From Bacteroidales bacterium (GTDB lineage Bacteria > Bacteroidota > Bacteroidia > Bacteroidales > Paludibacteraceae), in assembly GCA_900766775.1 (NCBI GenBank), contig CAAFXN010000259.1:1-11776 (forward strand): a DNA stretch of 11,776 bases, in the 5' to 3' direction. A program made the translations under genes and the position numbers. The stretch's first letter is position 1, and each line of letters starts with the position of its first letter. Below, in pieces: positions 7,628-11,776 of this stretch. The notes under the pieces are model-generated. The model had not been told where the DNA came from, did not search any database, and worked only from the letters and a program-made list of their open reading frames with translations.

Positions 7628-9067
7628 ATGTCAAAACCCAAAGATACGGCACTTGCCTTCCAACGCAAGAAGTATCCTCATCTCACGGACGAGGAGTTCC
7701 GCTTTATGGTGCAGCAGCAGGAAGGCAGAGAGCGCCTGCGGGACAAACTGCCCACGCTGGTGCAACAGCCCGACTGGTGGTTCCCGCCCCGACTCGCCTG
7801 CGAGCAGTGCAGCAGCGAACGCACCGCCACCTACAAAGCAGAACTCATCAGACCCCACTATACCCCCTCACCCTCCCCCTCCCTTTCCGGGGTCCCCGCA
7901 AGCAACGCGCAGTGGGGTGGCTTTAGGGAGGGACGGGGTGGGTCCTCCCCATCCCCCTCCCCCTCTCTCTCCCCCTCCCTCAGTAGAGAGTGGCAGGGTG
8001 GGTCTTTCATCGACCTTACGGGCGGCTACGGAATCGACAGTTTCTACCTCTCCGCCATGGCTACTGAGGCGCACTATGTGGAGCAGAACCCGGAACTATG
8101 TCGCATTGCAGAGCATAACTTCGCCCGCACACGCCCACACCTGCAAGTACACAACACCACTGCCGAGGAGTTCCTGCGCACCCTCCCCGATATTCCCTAC
8201 ACGAAGCGAAGCGAAGTTCATTACACGAAGTCCCCAACACGAAGCGAAGCGAAGTTCCTAACACAAAGTTCCCAACACGAAGCGCAGCGAAGTTCCCAAC
8301 ACGAAGTTCCCAACACGGAGCGCAGCGGAGTTACATGCATCTACCTTGACCCGGCCCGACGCGACAACCACGGCGGCAAGGTCTTTCGGATAGAAGACTG
8401 TGCGCCTAATATCATTGACCTGCTTCCCCTTTTGCAGCAAAAAAGCACCATCCTGATGATAAAACTCAGTCCCATGCTGGATATCACGGCGGCGCTGCGT
8501 TCCTTGGGCGAGGGCTGGCAAGTGCATGTAGTTGCCGTCCGCAACGAGGTAAAAGAACTGCTATTTATAAAAAGTTGGAGGGGGTCTGACGGCTTAGGTG
8601 GGTCGTATCTCACCGCCGCTAACTACACGCAAGACCATTGGCAGACGCTGTCTTTCACACTCGAAGAAGAGCAGAACGCGCAAGTAAACTATTGGCATTC
8701 GACCGACGCACCGCGTTACCTCTACGAGCCCAATGCCGCGATTCTCAAAGCCGCTGCTTTCCGCTTTGTGAGCGAGCACTTCCGCCTTGCCAAACTTGCC
8801 CCGAGCACTCATCTCTACGCGGCCGACCACCTGCTTACCGACTTTCCCGGGCGCGTGTGGGAGGTGGTATCGCTCCTCACGAGCAGTATGCTCAAGCACC
8901 TACCAGACACCATTCGAGAACGGGGCGCCTCTATCCTTACCCGCAACTATCCCCTCTCTGCCGACCAACTGCGCAAGAAACTCAAACTCAAGGAATGCGC
9001 CGAACAAACGATTATAGCCGCACGAATAGCAGACAAACCCATGCTCTTTTGGGCAAAGAAAGTATAG
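7628..9067 (+). CDS. THUMP-like class I SAM-dependent methyltransferase with three in-frame repeat inserts
   Basis: The protein fits the Bacteroidota THUMP-like/class I methyltransferase family, probably acting on RNA; its substrate is not known to me. Features seen: N-terminal QRKKYP and the RLACEQCSSERTATYKAEL segment (55-73); SAM-binding motif I FIDLTGGYGID (127-137); acidic VEQN at 151-154; the catalytic-like IYLDPARRD (238-246), analogous to the (D/N)PPY-type motif; then VKELLFIKS and a C-terminal domain with REGASILTRNYPLSA-like sequence. At 479 residues it is longer than the roughly 390-400 I expect. Three stretches explain the excess: 79-126 (hairpin element), 190-235 (24/14 array, exactly 46 codons) and about 317-326 (short G-rich repeat). 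Core motifs on both sides of each insert are intact and in frame, so the gene is probably expressed and functional. It stands alone, 160 bp after the helicase. Confidence 0.85.
   Translation: MSKPKDTALAFQRKKYPHLTDEEFRFMVQQQEGRERLRDKLPTLVQQPDWWFPPRLACEQCSSERTATYKAELIRPHYTPSPSPSLSGVPASNAQWGGFREGRGGSSPSPSPSLSPSLSREWQGGSFIDLTGGYGIDSFYLSAMATEAHYVEQNPELCRIAEHNFARTRPHLQVHNTTAEEFLRTLPDIPYTKRSEVHYTKSPTRSEAKFLTQSSQHEAQRSSQHEVPNTERSGVTCIYLDPARRDNHGGKVFRIEDCAPNIIDLLPLLQQKSTILMIKLSPMLDITAALRSLGEGWQVHVVAVRNEVKELLFIKSWRGSDGLGGSYLTAANYTQDHWQTLSFTLEEEQNAQVNYWHSTDAPRYLYEPNAAILKAAAFRFVSEHFRLAKLAPSTHLYAADHLLTDFPGRVWEVVSLLTSSMLKHLPDTIRERGASILTRNYPLSADQLRKKLKLKECAEQTIIAARIADKPMLFWAKKV
7862..8005. repeat. C-rich hairpin element inside the methyltransferase gene
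   Basis: The 144 bp encode about 48 Pro/Ser/Gly-rich residues between the conserved N-terminal segment and SAM motif I. The first half has an 8-bp stem CCCTCCCT (7877-7884) with AGGGAGGG (7925-7932) enclosing CGGGG-t-CCCCG (7888-7898). The second half pairs CTCTCT with AGAGAG (7985-7990). Both halves end in GGGTGGGTC, the same end as the element in the GSCFA gene. The minus strand between about 7947 and 7983 has five runs of three or more G. Confidence 0.75.
8195..8332. repeat. Alternating 24-nt/14-nt tandem array, in frame in the methyltransferase gene
   Basis: Seven units alternate strictly in length: 24, 14, 24, 14, 24, 14, 24 (boundaries 8195, 8219, 8233, 8257, 8271, 8295, 8309, end 8332). 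The 14-nt consensus is CCCAACACGAAGTT. The 24-nt unit is the same with an extra ten bases (CGCAGCGAAG or CGAAGCGAAG) before the final TT. The total is 138 nt, 46 codons exactly, starting on a codon boundary. Because the 38-nt period is not a multiple of three, successive periods are read in all three frames (YTKRSEV, PTRSEAK, SQHEAQR), and none contains a stop. Confidence 0.9.
8576..8606. repeat. Short G-rich repeat insert in the methyltransferase gene
   Basis: GGAGGGGGTCTGACGG followed by CTTAGGTGGGTC encodes about ten residues (WRGSDGLGGS) after the conserved VKELLFIKS segment. The TTAGGnGGGTC end matches the helicase insert (7091-7121) and the ends of the larger hairpin elements. Boundaries are approximate. 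Confidence 0.5.
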
Positions 9068-9183
9068 CCTACCGCCTCCCCACCCTGCCCCGCACGGGCA
9101 AGGAATCATCGTCCCGCAAAAAAGTGATGAGAAAAATACACCAACTCTTGCATATTTCAAGAAAAAGCAGTACTTTTATGGGC

Positions 9184-9201
9184 GGAAGAACGAAATGTAC
9201 A
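9184..9201 (+). repeat. GGAARAACGAAATGTACA motif, copy 1
   Basis: The sequence is GGAAGAACGAAATGTACA. It matches copy 2 and the inverted copy 3 with one difference. With copy 3 the match extends to 23 bases (9182-9204), so these two behave like imperfect terminal inverted repeats about 600 bp apart. Confidence 0.7.
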
Positions 9202-9275
9202 AAAAGATTTGAGCGGGATTGTGGTGTAAGTGGCTTATTTATAGTGCTTTGCGTGGATTTGGTGCGGAGTGTGTA

Positions 9276-9293
9276 GGAAAAACGAAATGTACA
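9276..9293 (+). repeat. GGAARAACGAAATGTACA motif, copy 2
   Basis: The sequence is GGAAAAACGAAATGTACA, the same orientation as copy 1 and 92 bp from it. It is the exact reverse complement of 9759-9776. The first 11-nt TTGGATT array starts four bases later. Confidence 0.75.
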
Positions 9294-9296
9294 TTT

Positions 9297-9383
9297 ACTT
9301 GGATTTTACTTGGATTGGAAACCGCGGATATGTGGATTTTAGTTGGATTTTGGGTATAGGTATTTGGATTTTGGTTGGATAGG
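9297..9383. repeat. Degenerate 11-nt-period TTGGATTTT array
   Basis: Registers of 11 nt from 9297: ACTTGGATTTT, ACTTGGATTGG, AAACCGCGGAT, ATGTGGATTTT, AGTTGGATTTT, GGGTATAGGTA, then a 10-nt TTTGGATTTT and GGTTGGATAGG. Two registers are divergent in sequence but keep the phase. The array lies between motif copy 2 and the terminator at 9415. Confidence 0.75.
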
Positions 9384-9414
9384 CAGGTGCATTGGTTATG
9401 CTGGTAGTACAGAT

Positions 9415-9437
9415 GGGGCAATAACGCCCCTTTTTTT
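9415..9437 (+). terminator. Rho-independent terminator without an adjacent gene
   Basis: GGGGC (9415-9419), loop AATAAC, GCCCC (9426-9430) and seven T (9431-9437) make a textbook plus-strand terminator. It lies about 350 bases after the methyltransferase stop. Either the methyltransferase mRNA has a long 3' tail or a short untranslated transcript ends here. Confidence 0.8.
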
Positions 9438-9630
9438 GTACCTGTACAGCCATGCCCGCACACGTTGTTTAGTGCCTCCACGCGCGCGAACAATATAATA
9501 CATGTATTCTGTACCAACACACGCTGGAACGCCGTTTAACAAAGGGATTTGCGGGTGTTTAGGTGTTGCTTGTCGTCAGGATAATCTCTATGCTTTTGCG
9601 TGTGGCTGGTGGCTCATGGCGGTGAGTAGC

Positions 9631-9740
9631 AGCCGGTTGCAAAGGAGCCGGCGGAACGGTGCGGCAAACGTGGCGGTTAAACGATGGTTAAGTGCCGGTT
9701 GAGGGGGGATTAAATGGTGGTTGGATATGTGGTGCAGGGG
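9631..9740. repeat. Degenerate 11-nt-period GGTT array
   Basis: From 9675 the registers are GGTTAAACGAT, GGTTAAGTGCC, GGTTGAGGGGG, GATTAAATGGT, GGTTGGATATG and TGGTGCAGGGG. Weaker registers extend left to 9631 (AGCCGGTTGCA, AAGGAGCCGGC, GGAACGGTGCG, GCAAACGTGGC). The sequence is diverged but the 11-nt phase holds. Confidence 0.6.
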
Positions 9741-9758
9741 AAATGGAGGGCGTTATTT

Positions 9759-9776
9759 TGTACATTTCGTTTTTCC
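9759..9776 (-). repeat. GGAARAACGAAATGTACA motif, inverted copy 3
   Basis: On the minus strand this reads GGAAAAACGAAATGTACA, identical to copy 2 and inverted to it across 465 bases. The flanking bases extend the match to copy 1 to 23 nt (9756-9778). Confidence 0.75.
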
Positions 9777-9891
9777 GCGAAAAACGGCAAAAAACGGCTT
9801 GGACATAGTGTTGGGCATAGTTTTGGAGCACAATTTTTTGGGTATAGACCCCCCTTTACGTTCAAAAAAAGTGGCTTAAAGTGTGCCTAAC

Positions 9892-9940
9892 GTGCCTAAA
9901 AATGCACGAAAAAAGAGGGTGTAAATACCCCCTTAGGCAC
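9892..9940 (-). terminator. Nested hairpin downstream of the repressor gene
   Basis: The outer stem is GTGCCTAA (9892-9899) with TTAGGCAC (9933-9940); a second GTGCCTAA lies at 9883-9890. Inside, on the minus strand, an imperfect AGGGGGT/ACACCCT stem is followed by CTTTTTT. This could be a second-chance terminator for the leftward repressor transcript. Confidence 0.4.
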
Positions 9941-9964
9941 CGAAAAAGCGGGGTATAAAATAGA

Positions 9965-9995
9965 GCGCAACGCACTGAAATATAGTGCGTTGTGC
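9965..9995 (-). terminator. Strong stem-loop after the repressor stop codon
   Basis: GCGCAACGCACT (9965-9976) pairs with AGTGCGTTGTGC (9984-9995), 12 bp with one G-T pair and a 7-nt loop. It begins 22 bases beyond the repressor stop codon at 10018. The minus-strand trailer TCTATTTTA is T-rich but not a pure run, so this is a probable terminator or mRNA 3'-end stabiliser. Confidence 0.55.
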
Positions 9996-10017
9996 TTGTT
10001 TTTGCGGTGCAAAACGT

Positions 10018-10779
10018 CTAAAAAAGTTCATTTTGGGTGTTAATTACGGGTATAGCACCGTTGCTGTACTCCTTTTGTACGCATCCCAAGACGAGGTCGA
10101 TATGCCTTATGGTGTCGAGTGGTATTTTGATAGGTGAGTGTATCTGCCTGCCGTCGGGGTAAGTGTCTGTATTGGATGAGTATGCCATTAGGAAGTCTCC
10201 TCCGTCGTATTGTAGTTGTTTAGTGATACGGAACTCGGTTGTTTCGATGACATAGTTTCGTCCGTTGATGATAAGCCTTTTGTCGTGTACACGTTTGAGT
10301 ACGAGTATGGATCCTGCTGGGTATTCGAGCATGCTGTCTCCGTAGTGTCTGATGGCGGCAGTGGCTTCTGGGAACCAGTCTCCTGCGTCAATCCACTCGG
10401 CGGCGTTGGTATTGGGGTTTTGTACGTCTGCTACTTCGGTGTTGTATCCACCGATGGAAGTGGTGTCGGAATAGAGGGGTATTCGCTTGCGTTGTGGGGT
10501 GGTAGTTCCTTGGTAGTTCCTTGGTAGTTCCTTGGTAATTCCTTGGTGTTTTTGCGTGTCGGATTTGAGCATTTCTCCCTCACCTGTTAGGAGCCACACT
10601 TTATTGAAATTCGGATATTTTTCCAATATCAAGTTTATCAGTTCATCACTCAGACGCTTTGTTTTCCCTCGTTGAACGTCATACAACTTCGTTAGGGAGT
10701 ACCCGATAGTATCAGCGAACTCCCTTGTATTCTGCCCTACTTCGGACAAAATTCCAGTCAAAATACCCTTTGTATCCAT
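10018..10779 (-). CDS. Phage-type repressor: N-terminal HTH plus S24 (LexA-like) peptidase domain
   Basis: The product (253 residues) fits repressors that hold a prophage or integrative element silent. Residues 6-55 form an XRE-like helix-turn-helix (FADTIGYSLTKLYDVQRG), followed by WLLTGEGEML (62-71), typical of Bacteroidota repressors. The C-terminal half has the S24 signature HYGDSM with catalytic Ser149, and a plausible general-base Lys187 in FRITKQ. The usual Ala-Gly self-cleavage site, expected about 35-40 residues before the serine, appears as Gly110-Gly111 (TSIGGYN), so SOS-type autocleavage is uncertain. The linker 79-93 is encoded by an 11-nt tandem repeat. The gene points left from a shared divergent control region and starts at ATG 10779-10777 with an A/T-rich leader and no clear Shine-Dalgarno. 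GC content is visibly lower than in the host genes to the left, consistent with acquisition. Confidence 0.88.
   Translation of the reverse strand: MDTKGILTGILSEVGQNTREFADTIGYSLTKLYDVQRGKTKRLSDELINLILEKYPNFNKVWLLTGEGEMLKSDTQKHQGITKELPRNYQGTTTPQRKRIPLYSDTTSIGGYNTEVADVQNPNTNAAEWIDAGDWFPEATAAIRHYGDSMLEYPAGSILVLKRVHDKRLIINGRNYVIETTEFRITKQLQYDGGDFLMAYSSNTDTYPDGRQIHSPIKIPLDTIRHIDLVLGCVQKEYSNGAIPVINTQNELF
10501..10544. repeat. 11-nt tandem repeat inside the repressor gene
   Basis: On the plus strand GGTAGTTCCTT occurs three times exactly (10501-10533), then once as GGTAATTCCTT (10534-10544). It encodes repressor residues 79-93, the linker between the DNA-binding and S24 domains. A change of one or two units would shift the reading frame; a change of three units (33 nt) would not. 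Confidence 0.95.
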
Positions 10780-10780
10780 G

Positions 10781-10796
10781 ATTTTTCAAGAAAAAT
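10781..10796. promoter_or_regulatory. Palindrome at the repressor start, operator candidate
   Basis: ATTTTTC-AA-GAAAAAT is a perfect palindrome with 7-bp arms and an AA centre, directly upstream of the repressor ATG. A related TTTTTT-GG-AAAAAA follows at 10801-10814. They resemble the 10867-10880 palindrome in layout and may be repressor or anti-repressor sites, though A/T-rich palindromes also arise by chance. Confidence 0.35.
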
Positions 10797-10827
10797 GCAC
10801 TTTTTTGGAAAAAAATCCTATAAAAAT

Positions 10828-10858
10828 TTTGTAGTGTCGGATTATTTTCCTATCTTTG
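10828..10858 (+). promoter_or_regulatory. Rightward promoter of the phage-like operon
   Basis: TTTG (10828-10831), a 19-nt spacer and TATCTTTG (10851-10858) match the Bacteroidota -33/-7 consensus exactly. The predicted start is near 10865, about 60 bases before the small gene at 10925. Confidence 0.85.
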
Positions 10859-10866
10859 CACTCGGA

Positions 10867-10880
10867 TTTACAAATGTAAA
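10867..10880. promoter_or_regulatory. Operator-like palindrome overlapping a leftward promoter
   Basis: TTTACA-AA-TGTAAA is a perfect palindrome (6-bp arms) at the predicted rightward transcription start. On the minus strand it contains TACATTTG (10878-10871), a -7 element that could start the repressor transcript, although no TTTG lies at the right distance upstream. TCGGATT also occurs twice nearby (10837 and 10862). A protein bound here could block both directions. Confidence 0.5.
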
Positions 10881-10924
10881 ATCTGGGGACAAAGTTAGTA
10901 AAAAAAAGTGATATATGCAAGATT

Positions 10925-11101
10925 ATGAATGAGATTTTGGTGAAACACGGTTTGAAGATGACTATTCATAGGGTGTTGGGTTACAGTCGTCCGACGATAA
11001 ATGAGGCGTTGTCTGGCAGGAGCGCGACGGATGTGTCGAAGAAGATACGGAGGTATGCGTTGGGGCATGGTGGCGTGGAGGTGAAGAGGGATAGTGAGTG
11101 A
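10925..11101 (+). CDS. Small Cro/Ner-like DNA-binding protein candidate
   Basis: The frame encodes 58 residues. The segment RVLGYSRPTINEALSGRS (16-33) has the pattern of a helix-turn-helix, with SRPTINEAL as a likely recognition helix, and the tail IRRYALGHGGVEV resembles small proteins that I associate with Bacteroidota mobile elements. It is the first gene of the rightward transcript, about 60 bases after a consensus promoter, and faces the repressor divergently. That position suits a Cro or Ner-type early regulator. The assignment rests on position and short patterns, not on a recognised family. A five-codon frame at 10915 overlaps its start and may be incidental. Confidence 0.65.
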   Translation: MNEILVKHGLKMTIHRVLGYSRPTINEALSGRSATDVSKKIRRYALGHGGVEVKRDSE

Positions 11102-11104
11102 GAA

Positions 11105-11140
11105 AGCGGTTATAGTGGCTATAGCGGTTATAGCGGTTAT
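11105..11140. repeat. 9-nt tandem repeat, 4 units
   Basis: AGCGGTTAT, AGTGGCTAT, AGCGGTTAT and AGCGGTTAT follow one another, then AGATAG. The array begins four bases after the small regulator's stop codon and ends 43 bases before the DUF4494 start. It could be an iteron-like protein binding site or simple slippage sequence. Confidence 0.9.
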
Positions 11141-11183
11141 AGATAGAAACAATAATATATGAATAACTTAATAAAAAACAACT

Positions 11184-11600
11184 ATGTTATTTTACGAAAT
11201 CAAAATCAAGTACGCCCGTCAGACGGGTGAGTGCAATCCGAGTAATGTGAAAGAGACCTACCTTGTGGAGGGACTGACTTGTGCAGATGCAGAAAATCGT
11301 CTGCTTGAAGAAATCAAGCCGTATATTTTCGGCGATTACGAACTGGTATCCTGCAAAAAGGTAAATGTATATGAGATGATACAATCCACAGATGGCGACA
11401 TGTGGTACAAGGTACGAGTGGAGATGATAGTGATAGGCGAAAATGGTTCGGAGAGCCGCAAAGCCGTGTCAGTCCTTGTCAAGGACAGTACTATCCATGA
11501 TGCGCTCCGACACTCGCAAGAGCATTTGAACTACCTTGACTTCGAGATAGTTTCCATCACCCGCTCCCAGATTATCGATGTATATCATGCTGTAAATTAA
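11184..11600 (+). CDS. DUF4494 domain protein
   Basis: The 138-residue protein begins MLFYEIKIKYARQTGECNPS, then ETYLVEGLTCADAENRLLEEIKPYIFGDYELVSCKKVNVYEM. This is the pattern I recall for DUF4494, an uncharacterised family common in Bacteroidota genomes and in their phages and mobile elements. There is no signal peptide, membrane helix or visible catalytic motif. The beta-rich C-terminal half (WYKVRVEMIVIGENG) suggests a small alpha/beta fold. ATG 11184 fits the family start and follows an A-rich leader. The gene is second or third in the rightward phage-like transcript. Function is unknown. Confidence 0.8.
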   Translation: MLFYEIKIKYARQTGECNPSNVKETYLVEGLTCADAENRLLEEIKPYIFGDYELVSCKKVNVYEMIQSTDGDMWYKVRVEMIVIGENGSESRKAVSVLVKDSTIHDALRHSQEHLNYLDFEIVSITRSQIIDVYHAVN

Positions 11601-11615
11601 AGCCTACGCAGAATT

Positions 11616-11776
11616 ATGAAGAAGATTAACAAAGAACACAATTTGGCACGCCTGATAAATGACAGTGTGTTTGGTATAGGTGGCATGCTGCTGCTGTTGT
11701 ATGTGTGCTTGGAGTGTCATCGTCAGGGTTGCGGTTGGCAGTCGCTGGTGCTTGCGATTTCGTTCTATGGTGTGCT
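11616..11776 (+). CDS. Small membrane protein of the phage-like operon, 5' part
   Basis: The frame starts at ATG 11616, 15 bases after the DUF4494 stop, and is open to the window edge (53 complete codons). After a charged N-terminus (MKKINKEHNLARLINDS), residues about 19-31 are hydrophobic (GIGGMLLLLYVCL), a Cys-containing polar loop follows (ECHRQGCGWQ), and a second hydrophobic stretch begins (SLVLAISFYGV). This suggests at least two membrane segments. No family is recognised. Tight spacing supports co-transcription with DUF4494. Confidence 0.65.
   Translation, partial: MKKINKEHNLARLINDSVFGIGGMLLLLYVCLECHRQGCGWQSLVLAISFYGV

Larger units (their letters stand above)
9068..10017. other. 950-bp gene-free, repeat-rich region between host genes and a phage-like module
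   Basis: No open frame here has a convincing start, codon use or homology that I recognise; a 66-codon frame at 9502-9702 is mostly repeat sequence. The region holds three copies of an 18-nt motif (9184, 9276 and inverted at 9759), two 11-nt-period arrays (9297-9383, 9631-9740), an orphan terminator (9415-9437), the palindrome AATACATGTATT (9497-9508), three 12-nt TTGG repeats (9799-9834), and nested hairpins 9892-9995. It probably contains the boundary between host DNA and the prophage-like element to the right. Confidence 0.65.

Noticed and set aside
8195..8332. A CRISPR-like array
   Set aside because: Units alternate 24 and 14 nt with no unique spacers, and the whole array is in frame inside a gene.
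9502..9702. A 66-codon plus-strand frame in the gene-free region
   Set aside because: There is no ribosome site, it starts inside a palindrome and reads through the degenerate GGTT array; composition is Arg/Ser/Trp-rich and resembles no family I know.

Overview
The window looks like a Bacteroidota chromosome, most likely Bacteroidales. Three promoters have the Bacteroidota form (TTTG or CTTG, a 19-20 nt spacer, then TAnnTTTG; clearest at 10828-10858). Shine-Dalgarno sites are mostly weak or absent. The gene families (GSCFA protein, RecD/PIF1-type helicase with an HRDC-like tail, THUMP-like methyltransferase, DUF4494) also fit. I cannot name a genus.

Layout. 1-480: end of an unidentified gene overlapping sufE. 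481-846: intergenic, with the sufE terminator and two minisatellites. 847-2997: a clpB disaggregase that lacks its N-terminal domain. 3125-3985: patatin-like phospholipase. 3986-4281: intergenic, with paired hairpins and a 34-bp-arm perfect palindrome carrying divergent promoters; a small minus-strand RNA is possible here. 4282-7467: GSCFA protein and helicase, probably one operon. 7628-9067: THUMP-like SAM methyltransferase. 9068-10017: about 950 bp without a credible gene, full of degenerate repeats. 10018-11776: the early region of a prophage or similar element, with a leftward HTH/S24 repressor, a divergent promoter, a small rightward DNA-binding-like protein, DUF4494 and the start of a small membrane protein.

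The most striking feature is repeated DNA that spans both coding and non-coding sequence. (a) C/G-rich hairpin elements, often ending in GGnGGGTC, lie in frame inside three consecutive genes (GSCFA, helicase, methyltransferase) and lengthen their proteins. (b) An array of strictly alternating 24- and 14-nt units is in frame inside the methyltransferase, and a degenerate 14-nt relative runs up to the clpB start codon. (c) Tandem arrays of exactly 11-nt period, with different unit sequences, occur at five places, including inside the phage repressor, where unit gain or loss would shift the frame. Together these suggest lineage-specific repeat generation and protein-tolerated insertion comparable in principle to Rickettsia palindromic elements. 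Statements about homologues come from memory, not from searches.
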